Source: Halorussus lipolyticus (lineage in GTDB: Archaea; Halobacteriota; Halobacteria; Halobacteriales; Haladaptataceae). Taken from it: a stretch of DNA of 64,000 nucleotides. The stretch spans positions 1,116,001-1,180,000 of the forward strand of contig NZ_CP119804.1 in NCBI RefSeq assembly GCF_029338375.1. Reading direction: 5' to 3'. Each line of letters begins with the position of its first letter. Position 1 is the first letter of the stretch. Below the pieces are notes generated by a model, which had not been told where the DNA came from, made no database searches, and saw nothing but the letters and a program-made list of their open reading frames with translations. Shown one piece after another: positions 53,069 to 61,684 of this stretch. A program made the position numbers and the translations under genes.

Positions 53069-54202
53069 CTAGCAGGCCGCGGACTCGGCGTCCACCAGTC
53101 CGCATCCGCTCTCGTCGTCACCGAGGCCGATGTTCTCGGCGGTCTGGCAGATTCGCTCGCGGGCCTCGGTGTTCGTGTAGCCCTGACTCATCACCAGCGC
53201 CGCCACGCCGCTGACGTAGGGTGCGGCCATCGAGGTCCCCGAGAGGGTCTCGTAGCCGCCGCCGACGTAGGTCGAGTAGATGTCGGAACCGGGCGCGGCG
53301 ATTTCGACTTCCGGACCGGTCGACGAGAAACTCGACAGACTGTCGCTGGTGTTGGTCGAGGAGACCGCCATGACCTCCGAGTAGGCGGCGGGGTAGCCCA
53401 CGCAGTCCGAGCAGGGACCCGAGTTCCCGGCGGCCGCGACCAGCAGGACGCCCTTGTTGTAGGCGTACTCGCAGGCGTCTTTGACCGCCTGCGATGCGCT
53501 TCCGCCGAGACTCATGTTGGCGATGTCCCACCCTTGGTTGGCGACGTACTCGATACCGTCCGCGATGTCGGAGTACGACCCGCCGCCGTTCGGTCCGAGG
53601 ACCTTGACCGAGTGGAGCGTCGCGTCGGGGGCGACGCCGAGGATGCCCTCGCTGTTGTCCACGGCACCGATGATACCGGCGCAGTGAGTTCCGTGGCCGT
53701 TGTCGTCGCCCCAGTCGTAGGTACACTCGGCGGAGTAGGGGTCGCAGGCGACGGCGTACGCGCCGGTACCCAGATTCGGTTCGAGGTCGGGGTGGTTGCC
53801 GTCGATACCCGTGTCGATGACAGCCACGTCCACGCCCTCACCGGTCGAACAGCCGTGGGCCTGCGGGGCGTCGATTCGGTCGAGACCCCACGGGAGCGTC
53901 TGGGCGAGGGCCTCCATCCGGCCGTTCCGTTCGACGTAGCGAACGTCGGCCCGAGATTCGAGGCTCTCCGCGGCCTCCGCCGGGAGTCGAATCGTCACCA
54001 CGTCGAGCGAGTCGAACTCGCGGACGACATCGCTCGCGGCGTCGAGCGCGGCCAGTCGGCCCGACTTCGACGCGAACCCGACGTTGACCTCGACCGTCCG
54101 GTCCGGGGCGGCCGACGCGAGGCCGGTCGCGGCGGTTCCGGCGAACGCGCCGCCGGTTGCTCGAAGGACGTTTCGTCTGGACACGTTCTTGTCGAAGCGC
54201 AT
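53069..54202 (-). CDS. S8 subtilisin-like protease, array member 1
   Basis: 377 residues. Twin-Arg signal NVSRRNVLRATGGAFAGTAA (Tat export); I9-like propeptide to about 100; peptidase domain with Asp130 (VAVIDTG), His170 (NGHGTHCAG), oxyanion Asn260 (AAAGNSGPCSDC) and Ser324 (SGTSMAAPYVSG). Compared with halolysins there is no C-terminal extension. Cys are placed at 153/160 and 174 and in CxxC 264-267, with two more near the C-terminus. ATG 54202 starts the Tat signal. Monocistronic or cotranscribed with the BsuPI-like gene downstream. Confidence 0.92.
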   Translation of the reverse strand: MRFDKNVSRRNVLRATGGAFAGTAATGLASAAPDRTVEVNVGFASKSGRLAALDAASDVVREFDSLDVVTIRLPAEAAESLESRADVRYVERNGRMEALAQTLPWGLDRIDAPQAHGCSTGEGVDVAVIDTGIDGNHPDLEPNLGTGAYAVACDPYSAECTYDWGDDNGHGTHCAGIIGAVDNSEGILGVAPDATLHSVKVLGPNGGGSYSDIADGIEYVANQGWDIANMSLGGSASQAVKDACEYAYNKGVLLVAAAGNSGPCSDCVGYPAAYSEVMAVSSTNTSDSLSSFSSTGPEVEIAAPGSDIYSTYVGGGYETLSGTSMAAPYVSGVAALVMSQGYTNTEARERICQTAENIGLGDDESGCGLVDAESAAC

Positions 54203-54240
54203 GGGCGTGTGGTGACACAACAGGCTCTTAAATTTGTAAT

Positions 54241-54244
54241 CTAG
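54241..54244 (-). promoter_or_regulatory. CTAG element of protease 1 promoter
   Basis: CTAG begins 39 bases before the ATG at 54202, next to a TATA region (TTAAATTT, 54228-54235). It is one of six equivalent sites in the array. Confidence 0.5.
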
Positions 54245-54320
54245 CTATCTAAAATAAGAGTAGGGGGTGTCGAAACGGCGGACCGACGCGATGTCGGTCG
54301 TCGCTCGAACGACCCGGCAG

Positions 54321-55457
54321 TCAGTCGTCGCTCGAATTCAGTCCCATCGCGGCGGCGGCGTCCACCAGACCCGCACCCGACTCGTCGCTGGCGAGGCCGA
54401 TGTCCTCGGCGGTGTTCTTCATGCGAGAGCGCGCTCCGGAGTTGGTGTAGCCCTCGGCCATCAGGAGCGCGGCGACGCCCGAGGCGTGGGCAGTCGCCAT
54501 CGAGGTCCCCGACAGGGTGATGCAACTCCCGTCGGGTTCGACCGTGGTGATGTCGGAACCGGGCGCGGCGATTTCGATTTCCGGACCCATACTGGAGTAA
54601 CTCGACAGTTCGTCGCTGGAGTTGGTCGAGGAGACCGCCATGACCTCCGAGTAGGCGGCGGGGTAGCCCACGCAGTCCGAGCAGGGACCACTGCCACCTG
54701 CCGCGCCGACCAGCAGGACGCCGTTGTTCTGAGCGTAGGTGCAGGCGTCTTTCAGCGTCTGGGACCCGGAACTGCCGCCGAGGCTGATGTTGCCCACGTC
54801 CCACCCTTGGTCGGCGACGTACTCGACGCCCGCGGCGATGTCGGAGTACGACCCCGCGCCGTAGTCGTCCAGTACCTTGACCGAGTGGAGCGTCGCGTCG
54901 GGCGCGATGCCGGTCGTGCAGTCGCAACTCTCGCTTGCTCCGATGACGGCCCCGACGTTCGTCCCGTGGCCGTTGTCGTCGTCCCACGGGGCACAGCACC
55001 CGCTGGAACAGGAGACGAACGCCTTGCCGGTGCCGACGTTCGGCAGACAGGAGTTGTTACACGGGAGGCCGGTGTCGATGACGGCCACGTCGGCCCCGTC
55101 GCCGGTGTAGCCGTTGATGTTGGTCACGTCGGCGTCGATGCGGTCGTAGGCCCACGTCGTCGAGAGCGCGTGCGCGGTGCCGTCGCGCTCGACGTAGCGC
55201 ACGCCGGGCCGGTCGGCCAGCGCGGTTACGGCCTTCTTGGGCGCGCGAACCGTCATCGCGTCGAAGGCGAACTCGCGGACGACCTCGTTGGCCGCGTCGA
55301 AGGCCGCCGTCCGGCCGGCGTCGGATTCGAAGCCGACGTTCGCGCGGACCTCCTCGTCGGGGGCCGCGGAGGCGAGGCCACCCGCGCCGACCGCGAGGAG
55401 CGAACCGCCGGTCGTCTTCAGCACGCTTCGTCGTGAAATCGTCTGTTCGGGGGACAT
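54321..55457 (-). CDS. S8 subtilisin-like protease, array member 2 (altered active site)
   Basis: 378 residues. Tat signal (TISRRSVLKTTGGSLLAVGA) and I9-like propeptide as in its neighbours. Asp128, His164 and Ser319 remain, but the oxyanion-hole Asn is replaced by Gly255 (GAAGGSGPC instead of AAAGNSGPC), HGTHCAG has become HGTNVGA, and the usual Pro after GTSMA is Ala (GTSMATAHASG). The HPDL loop after the Asp is lost (TGLPCNNSCLP) and extra Cys are present (SCSSGCC, ESCDC). It may be a weak or inactive protease. Confidence 0.88.
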   Translation of the reverse strand: MSPEQTISRRSVLKTTGGSLLAVGAGGLASAAPDEEVRANVGFESDAGRTAAFDAANEVVREFAFDAMTVRAPKKAVTALADRPGVRYVERDGTAHALSTTWAYDRIDADVTNINGYTGDGADVAVIDTGLPCNNSCLPNVGTGKAFVSCSSGCCAPWDDDNGHGTNVGAVIGASESCDCTTGIAPDATLHSVKVLDDYGAGSYSDIAAGVEYVADQGWDVGNISLGGSSGSQTLKDACTYAQNNGVLLVGAAGGSGPCSDCVGYPAAYSEVMAVSSTNSSDELSSYSSMGPEIEIAAPGSDITTVEPDGSCITLSGTSMATAHASGVAALLMAEGYTNSGARSRMKNTAEDIGLASDESGAGLVDAAAAMGLNSSDD

Positions 55458-55498
55458 CGGTTGTCTAGAGGTCGCCCCACGCCAAAATAATTTCGTAG

Positions 55499-55502
55499 CT
55501 AG
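55499..55502 (-). promoter_or_regulatory. CTAG element of protease 2 promoter
   Basis: CTAG begins 42 bases before the ATG at 55457. The TATA region AAAATAATTT is at 55484-55493. Confidence 0.5.
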
Positions 55503-55662
55503 AATAAATGAAATAAATTCTCTCGGGAGAGCTACGCTCGGCTATCCGCGTGAAAAAAGACAAGGGGGATGTCGAGGCGGACCGATACCGAGTGACGACC
55601 CGAAGACGGGTCGCATCGGGCGGGCAAGACCTGACTAAGGCAGACCCGACTGGTTGCCGCCG

Positions 55663-56793
55663 TTACAGGCCGTCCACGTCGAGGAGACCAGCGCCCTGCT
55701 CGTTGCTGGACAGACCGATGTTGTCGGCGGTGTTCAGGAGACGGCTCTTGGTACCGGAGTTCGTGTAGCCCTCTGCGCGGAGGATGCCCGCGGCACCGGC
55801 GACGTGGGGGCACGCCATCGAGGTACCCGAGAGGGTGTCGTAGCCGCCGCCCACGTAGGTCGAGTAGATGTCGGAACCGGGCGCGGCGATGTCGACCTCG
55901 GGACCGGTCGAGGAGAAGTCCGAGAGGTTGTCGTACCGGTCAGTCGAGGACACCGCGATGGTCTCGGGGTAGGCGGCGGGGTAGCCGACACAGTCCGAAC
56001 ACGGACCGGAGTTACCCGCGGCCGCGACGATGGTGACGCCGCTGTTGTCGGCGTACTGAATCGCGTCGCGGAGCGTCGAGGAACTCGAGCTACCGCCGAG
56101 GCTCATCGAACCGACGTCGTAGCCCTGATTGGCGACCCACTCGACACCGGCCGCGATGTCGGAGTAGGTACCGCCACCGCCGGAGTCCAGCACCTTGACG
56201 GCGTGGAGGGTGACTCCCGGCGCGACGCCTTCGACGCCTTCGCCGTTGCCCGCGATGGCACCAGCGATACCGGCACAGTGGGTACCGTGGCCGTTGTCGT
56301 CGTCCCAGTCGTATCGACAGTTGGCGTACCACGAGCTACAGCTGGTGAACGCCGCACCAGCGCCGAGGTTGCCCTGCAGGTCGGGGTGGTCGGAGTCGAT
56401 ACCGGTGTCGATGATAGCCACGTCGGCACCGCTACCGTCGGAGGGCTGTTCGGGGGCGTTGACGCGGTCGATACCCCACGGAGTCGTCTCCGCGAGGGCC
56501 TGCATCGTGCCGTTCTCCTCGACGTAGCGGACGTTCGGGTTCTTGTCGAGGGCGGTCGCGGCCTTCTTGGGTACCTGAATGGTCACGGCATCGATGGAGT
56601 TGAACTCTCGAACCACGTCGTCGGCGGCGTCGAGGGCCTTCTGTTTGCCCTTGTCGGACTTGAAGCCGACGTTGATCTCGACGGTGTCGTCGGGCTTGGC
56701 GGCGGCGAGACCAGTGACGCTCATCGCGGCGAGCGAACCACCAGCAGTTCGGAGGACGTTACGTCGGGATATGCCGTTGTTTTGTTCGAGCAT
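55663..56793 (-). CDS. S8 subtilisin-like protease, array member 3
   Basis: 376 residues. Tat signal (GISRRNVLRTAGGSLAAMSV), propeptide, then Asp129 (IIDTGIDSDHPDL), His169 (NGHGTHCAG), Asn261 (AAAGNSGPCSDC) and Ser325 (SGTSMACPHVAG). It has intact catalytic residues and a shorter Cys insert (SCSSWYANCRY) than members 4-7. T-rich DNA follows the stop on the coding strand (55550-55557), as expected for a terminator. Confidence 0.92.
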   Translation of the reverse strand: MLEQNNGISRRNVLRTAGGSLAAMSVTGLAAAKPDDTVEINVGFKSDKGKQKALDAADDVVREFNSIDAVTIQVPKKAATALDKNPNVRYVEENGTMQALAETTPWGIDRVNAPEQPSDGSGADVAIIDTGIDSDHPDLQGNLGAGAAFTSCSSWYANCRYDWDDDNGHGTHCAGIAGAIAGNGEGVEGVAPGVTLHAVKVLDSGGGGTYSDIAAGVEWVANQGYDVGSMSLGGSSSSSTLRDAIQYADNSGVTIVAAAGNSGPCSDCVGYPAAYPETIAVSSTDRYDNLSDFSSTGPEVDIAAPGSDIYSTYVGGGYDTLSGTSMACPHVAGAAGILRAEGYTNSGTKSRLLNTADNIGLSSNEQGAGLLDVDGL

Positions 56794-57273
56794 CGCATGT
56801 AAGCAAACTAACCGAATACTAATAAAGTTTTATTCTAGGTAGTGATATTAGAAAAAATAACTTTGGAGTCTAGCTGACAGCAGTGGATTTCGACGTGCGA
56901 GGAGCTAACGACGACGTTTTACCTGTACATGCGAGGAGGACTCCGGTCGGTATCGGCCGGCCGACCCACTCCGAGGGTTCGGCGGACGGGCGCGTTCGCC
57001 GCCGTACTCCCCGGTCATTGATGTCAATATACCACAAAATCGTTAGACAACAGTCTGCATAGGGGAAATATATAGATACATTTCTTTCCCATAGGTATAC
57101 ATTGCCTACGGGGCGCGTCGGCTCTCGCCCCGGAGAACCGACCTGCGGAACTGCGTGCGCGCTCGGTGGCGACGCTCCTCTTGGTCCCGAGCGAGAACGA
57201 CAGAGAGACGCACCGCTCCGAAAGCAATCGACCGTCGAAAGAAAAATCCGTTCGGAGAGCCAGCGAATCGGGC
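56794..57273. other. Intergenic region between proteases 3 and 4
   Basis: 480 bases. It contains the promoter of protease 3 (to about 56870), a T-rich tract just after the protease 4 stop (57237-57250), and an AT-rich island at 57026-57105 whose purpose is unclear. No convincing small gene or RNA found. Confidence 0.5.
56835..56838 (-). promoter_or_regulatory. CTAG element of protease 3 promoter
   Basis: CTAG begins 42 bases before the ATG at 56793, directly upstream (coding sense) of the TATA-like AATAAAACTTTATTAG. Confidence 0.5.
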
Positions 57274-58467
57274 TTACGTGTCGTCGGACGAGTCGTAGCC
57301 GAGCGCCGCGGCGGCGTCGAGCAGACCTGCGCCGGACTCGTTGCTGGCGAGGCCGATGCCTTCGGCCGTGTTCTCCAGCGTCGAGCGGATGTTGCTACCG
57401 GTCGTGCCGTTAGAGGCGAGCTGACCCGCGACACCCGCGACGTGCGGGGTCGCCATCGAGGTACCCGAGTAGGTGTCGTAGCCGCCGTTGGCGACCGACG
57501 AGTAGATGTCGGTACCGGGCGCGGCGATGTCGACTTCCGGACCGGTCGACGAGAAGTCCGAGAGGGTGTCGTCGCTGGCGGTCGAGGAGACGGCCATGAC
57601 CTCGCTGTAGGCGGCGGGGTAGCCAACACAGTCGGTACACGGACCGGAGTTACCCGCGGCGGCCACGAGGAAGACGCCCTTACTGCTGGCGTACTGAACC
57701 GCGTCCTTCAGCGCGGACGAACCCGAGCTACCGCCGAGGCTCATGGATGCAACGTCCCAGCCTTGGTCGGCGGTGTACTCGATACCGGCCGCGATGTCCG
57801 AGAACGAACCACTGCCACAGCCGTCGAGGACCTTCACCGCGTGGAGAGTCACGTCGGGCGCGGCACCGATGACACCCTGACTGTTGTTGTCACCAGCGGC
57901 GATACCAGCACAGTGGGTACCGTGGTTGTTGTCGTCGTCCCACGACTCGTAACACGTGTTGTCGGCCTTCTTCGCACCGTAGCGACAGCCACCCCTCGTA
58001 CTACAGGTAGCGAACGCTTTGCCTGCGCCGAGCTTGTCGGTCAGGTCGGGATGGTCGGAGTCGATGCCGGTGTCGAGGATGGCCACGTCGGCACCCGAGC
58101 CGAGTTCGCCGTTGGCGTGAAGCACGTCCGACTCGATGCGTTGCTGACCCCACGGCAGGGACTCGGCGAGCGCTTCCATCGTGCCGTTCTCCTCGACGTA
58201 ACGCACGTTCGGGTTGTTCTGGAGGGCCGTGGCCGCCTTCTTGGGCATCTGGGCGGTCACGATGTCCAGCGAGCCGAACTCGCGGACGACTTCCGAAGCC
58301 TTGTTGACGGCCGCGTCCCGTCCGCGCTTGGACGAGAAGCCGACGTTGACCTCGACTTTATCGCCGGCCTTCGCCGCCGCCAGACCGCTCGCAGAAGCCG
58401 TCGCAACCGATGCGCCGGCCGCCTTTAGCACGTTACGCCGCGACATCCCATTGTCATTATCTAACAT
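57274..58467 (-). CDS. S8 subtilisin-like protease, array member 4
   Basis: 397 residues. Tat signal (GMSRRNVLKAAGASVATASA), propeptide to ~105, then Asp132, His182 (NHGTHCAG), Asn273 (AGNSGPCTDC) and Ser337 (YSGTSMATPHVAG). Between Asp and His is a Cys-rich insert (TCSTRGGCRYGAKKADNTCY). It is very similar along its length to member 5, suggesting a recent duplication. Its promoter has a clean TATA box (TATAAAAT, 58493-58500) but no CTAG at the shared position. Confidence 0.92.
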   Translation of the reverse strand: MLDNDNGMSRRNVLKAAGASVATASASGLAAAKAGDKVEVNVGFSSKRGRDAAVNKASEVVREFGSLDIVTAQMPKKAATALQNNPNVRYVEENGTMEALAESLPWGQQRIESDVLHANGELGSGADVAILDTGIDSDHPDLTDKLGAGKAFATCSTRGGCRYGAKKADNTCYESWDDDNNHGTHCAGIAAGDNNSQGVIGAAPDVTLHAVKVLDGCGSGSFSDIAAGIEYTADQGWDVASMSLGGSSGSSALKDAVQYASSKGVFLVAAAGNSGPCTDCVGYPAAYSEVMAVSSTASDDTLSDFSSTGPEVDIAAPGTDIYSSVANGGYDTYSGTSMATPHVAGVAGQLASNGTTGSNIRSTLENTAEGIGLASNESGAGLLDAAAALGYDSSDDT

Positions 58468-58865
58468 CGCGCTTGTCACTCTACACCACTCGTATAAAAT
58501 ACTTTCTGTTCAACCGTTAAAATAGTATCTAACTCACAGATTTTCTAAAGTAGAGATTAGAAAATTAATCTATAGTTGGCCAGTCACGTCGGAAAACGTA
58601 GCCTCGATGACTAGTACAGGGTGGAGACGGCGGTAACGGCGTACTGAGGAGTAACGAACAGCAACTGTCGTCGTCACAGAGCGCGGGCGCGCCGAGGAGA
58701 CCCACCGACTCCGAAACGTCGGGCGCGACGTGACTATCGAAAAACGACGTGACTACCCAGAACAGACCGCGAACACCGCAGTCAGAGAAGCGACTCGTGG
58801 CGGGGTGACCGACGAAAAAATTTCGTCAGGTAATGACGCTGAGCGGGACCGCCAAAGTCGCCAGT
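58468..58865. other. Intergenic region between proteases 4 and 5
   Basis: 398 bases. The left part is the protease 4 promoter (TATAAAAT at 58493-58500) inside an AT-rich block to 58575; the right part holds the protease 5 terminator hairpin. The middle is GC-rich with no gene that I can support. Confidence 0.5.
58811..58827 (-). terminator. Hairpin downstream of protease 5
   Basis: GACGAAA-AAA-TTTCGTC: a 7-bp perfect stem with a 3-base loop, about 40 bases after the protease 5 stop on the minus strand, with a T run in the coding sense. Confidence 0.55.
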
Positions 58866-60062
58866 TTACGTGTCGTCGGACGAGTCGTAGCCGAGCGCCG
58901 CGGCGGCGTCGAGCAGACCTGCGCCGGACTCGTTGCTGGCCAGACCGATGCCTTCGGCCGTGTTCTTCAGCGTCGAGCGGATGTTGCTACCGGTCGTGCC
59001 GTTAGAGGCGAGCTGACCCGCGACACCCGCGACGTGCGGGGTCGCCATCGAGGTACCCGAGTAGGTGTCGTAGCCCGCGTTCGACGCGATGGTCGAGTAG
59101 ATGTCGGTACCGGGAGCGGCGATTTCGACCTCGGGACCGGTCGACGAGAAGTCCGAGAGGGTGTCGTCGCTGGCGGTCGAGGAGACGGCCATGACCTCGC
59201 TGTAGGCGGCGGGGTAGCCAACACAGTCGGTACACGGACCGGAGTTGCCGGCCGCGGCCACGAGGAAGACGCCCTTACTGCTGGCGTACTGAACCGCGTC
59301 CTTGAGCGCCGAGGAGCCCGAGCTACCACCGAGGGACATCGAAGCGACGTCCCAGCCTTGGTCGGCGGTGTACTCGATACCGGCCGCGATGTCCGAGAAC
59401 GAACCACTGCCACAGCCGTCGAGAACCTTGACGGCGTGGAGGGTCACGTCGGGTGCGGCACCGATGACGCCCTTGCTGTTGTTGTCACCAGCGGCGATAC
59501 CGGCACAGTGAGTACCGTGGTTGTTGTCGTCGTCCCACGAGTAGTTACACGTGTTGTCGGCCTTTTTCGCACCGTAGCGACAGCCACCGGACGTGCTACA
59601 CGTGGCGAACGCCTTACCCGCGCCGAGCTTGTCGGTCAGGTCGGGGTGGTCGGAGTCGATACCGGTGTCGAGGATGGCCACGTCGGCACCCGAGCCGAGT
59701 TCGCCGTTGGCGTAAAGCACGTCCGAGTCGATGCGTTGCTGACCCCACGGCAGGGACTCGGCGAGCGCTTCCATCGTGCCGTTCTCCTCGACGTACCGGA
59801 TGTTGGGGTTGCTTTCGAGAGCCGTGGCCGCCTTCTTCGACGCTCGCATCGTCACGATGTCGAGCGAGTCGAAGTCTCGAACAACCTCGTCGGCCGCGCC
59901 GAGGGCCTTCTGTCGGCCGCTCTCGGACTTGAAGCCGACGTTCACTTCCACCGTGTCGCCGGCCTTCGCCGCCGCCAGACCGCTTGCGGAAGCCGTCGCA
60001 ACCGATGCGCCGGCCATCTTGAGAACATTACGCCGCGAAACTCCATTGTCGTTACCTAACAT
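58866..60062 (-). CDS. S8 subtilisin-like protease, array member 5
   Basis: 398 residues. Near-duplicate of member 4: same Cys insert (TCSTSGGCRYGAKKADNTC), Asp132, His182, Asn in AGNSGPCTDC and Ser338 in YSGTSMATPHVAG. Differences cluster in the propeptide (KSESGRQKALGAADEVVRDF) and in the loop before the nucleophile (IASNAGYDTY). All catalytic residues are intact. Tat signal GVSRRNVLKMAGASVATASA. Confidence 0.92.
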   Translation of the reverse strand: MLGNDNGVSRRNVLKMAGASVATASASGLAAAKAGDTVEVNVGFKSESGRQKALGAADEVVRDFDSLDIVTMRASKKAATALESNPNIRYVEENGTMEALAESLPWGQQRIDSDVLYANGELGSGADVAILDTGIDSDHPDLTDKLGAGKAFATCSTSGGCRYGAKKADNTCNYSWDDDNNHGTHCAGIAAGDNNSKGVIGAAPDVTLHAVKVLDGCGSGSFSDIAAGIEYTADQGWDVASMSLGGSSGSSALKDAVQYASSKGVFLVAAAGNSGPCTDCVGYPAAYSEVMAVSSTASDDTLSDFSSTGPEVEIAAPGTDIYSTIASNAGYDTYSGTSMATPHVAGVAGQLASNGTTGSNIRSTLKNTAEGIGLASNESGAGLLDAAAALGYDSSDDT

Positions 60063-60101
60063 GGCATGTGAAACAAATGCACGATGGGTAATAAAGTTTT
60101 C

Positions 60102-60105
60102 CTAG
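60102..60105 (-). promoter_or_regulatory. CTAG element of protease 5 promoter
   Basis: CTAG begins 40 bases before the ATG at 60062, next to the TATA region GTAATAAAGTTTT (60088-60100). Confidence 0.5.
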
Positions 60106-60322
60106 TCTGTCCGTGAAATTAACTTGGCGAGTAACTCGATACGTAGTTAGAGTTACAGAAAATAGCTCGGAAGTCGCGCTGGGTTCGGAATTTTCGATTG
60201 AAGTAGTATTGAAATGCGGAGTGAAGACGCTGTTTCGTCGGTACTCAACCGTCGGAAAAGTCCACCGGGAAACACGCGCAAAAAGAGTACTTCGGCGTTC
60301 GCAGACGGCCGTCGGCGAGTGC

Positions 60323-61516
60323 TTAGGTGCTGTCCGACGAGTCGAGGCCGAGCGCCGCGGCGGCGTCGAGCAGACCCGACCCGGACTCGTTCGCCGAGAG
60401 GTTGATGCTCTCTGCGGTCTGCTTCAGTTGACTCCGCGCGCCGGCGTTGTCGTAGCCGTTGGCCATCAGTTGCCCGCCAGCACCCGCGACGTGGGGACAG
60501 GCCATCGAGGTGCCCGAGAACGTGTCGTAGCCACCCGGCACCGTCGAGTAGATGTTCGAACCGGGCGCGGCGATTTCGATTTCCGGACCCTGCGACGAGA
60601 AGTCCGAGAGGTTGTCGTTGTCGTTGGTCGAACTGACCGCCATGACCTCGGCGTACTTGGCGGGGTACTTCACGCAGTCGGTACACGGCCCGGCGTTGCC
60701 GGCCGCGGCGACGAGGAGGACGCCGTTGTTCTGGGCGTACTCCACAGCGTCCTGAAGCGCCTGCGACCCGGAATCGCCGCCGAGGCTCATTGAACCGACG
60801 TCCCACCCTTGGTTGGCGGTGTACTCGATTCCCGCCGCGATGTCGGAGTACGTGCCACTGCCAGCGCAGTCCAGCACCTTGACCGCGTGGAGCGTCGCCT
60901 TCGTACTGACGCCGACGACGCCCTTGCTGTTGTCGCGGGCGTCAGCGATGCCCGCACAGTGGGTCCCGTGGTCGTTGTCGTCGTCCCACGGCTTCCGACA
61001 CGTGTTGTTGTTGCCGTAGAACCGGCAGTTCCCCGTGAAGCCACCGTTCCCGCAGGAGACGAAGGCCTTGCCCTTCCCCAAGTTGTTCTTCAGGTCGGGG
61101 TGGTCGGAGTCGATGCCCGTGTCGATGATGGCGATGTCCGCGCCCTTGCCCGTCTCGCCGTTGGCGTGGGCGACTTCCGCGTCTACCCGGTCGATACCCC
61201 ACGGGAGCGTCTGGGCGAGCGCTTCCATCGTGCCGTTCTCCTCGACGTACCGGATGTTGGGGTTCTGTTCGAGTGCCGTCGCGGCCTGCTTGGGCATCTT
61301 CGCGGTCACGATGTCGAGCGAGTTAAACACCCGAACCACGTCGCTCGCGGCGTCGAGCGCCTGCTGACGGCCTCTCTCGGACGAGAATCCGACGTTCACC
61401 TCCACCGTGTCGCCGGGGTCGGCCCCAGCGAGTCCGGTCGCACCCACCGTGGCGACGGACCCACCAACCGTCTTGAGAACGTTCCTCCTTAGCACACCGT
61501 TGTCATTATCGAACAT
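60323..61516 (-). CDS. S8 subtilisin-like protease, array member 6
   Basis: 397 residues. The Tat signal reads GVLRRNVLKTVGGSVATVGA (Leu before the two Arg, not Ser as in the others). Catalytic motifs are intact: IIDTGIDSDHPDL, NDHGTHCAG, AAAGNAGPCTDC and FSGTSMACPHVAG. The Asp-His insert is different again (SCGNGGFTGNCRFYGNNNTC), as is the CxxC region (CTDCVKYPAKYAE). A T-run follows the stop on the coding strand (60281-60285). Confidence 0.92.
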   Translation of the reverse strand: MFDNDNGVLRRNVLKTVGGSVATVGATGLAGADPGDTVEVNVGFSSERGRQQALDAASDVVRVFNSLDIVTAKMPKQAATALEQNPNIRYVEENGTMEALAQTLPWGIDRVDAEVAHANGETGKGADIAIIDTGIDSDHPDLKNNLGKGKAFVSCGNGGFTGNCRFYGNNNTCRKPWDDDNDHGTHCAGIADARDNSKGVVGVSTKATLHAVKVLDCAGSGTYSDIAAGIEYTANQGWDVGSMSLGGDSGSQALQDAVEYAQNNGVLLVAAAGNAGPCTDCVKYPAKYAEVMAVSSTNDNDNLSDFSSQGPEIEIAAPGSNIYSTVPGGYDTFSGTSMACPHVAGAGGQLMANGYDNAGARSQLKQTAESINLSANESGSGLLDAAAALGLDSSDST

Positions 61517-61557
61517 GACAATAGAATAAATGCGAGTATTCGGTAAGAAGCTTCCAT

Positions 61558-61561
61558 CTAG
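61558..61561 (-). promoter_or_regulatory. CTAG element of protease 6 promoter
   Basis: CTAG begins 42 bases before the ATG at 61516. The TATA match here is poor (GCTTCTTACCG region), so the CTAG site stands out. Confidence 0.45.
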
Positions 61562-61684
61562 TTATTTAAATTATGATTCTGGATAACGTATCCGATGGCG
61601 AGCGACTGAATCAATCGACAAACGAACCTCTCCGAACTCGACACCGTTACGAAAAAAGCACTTGTCGGGAGTCAGCGAGCCGAG

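Noticed and set aside
56904..57017. Possible 37-residue minus-strand peptide between proteases 3 and 4
   Set aside because: Arg/Pro-rich, no conserved pattern, and the only TATA-like sequence is too close to the ATG.
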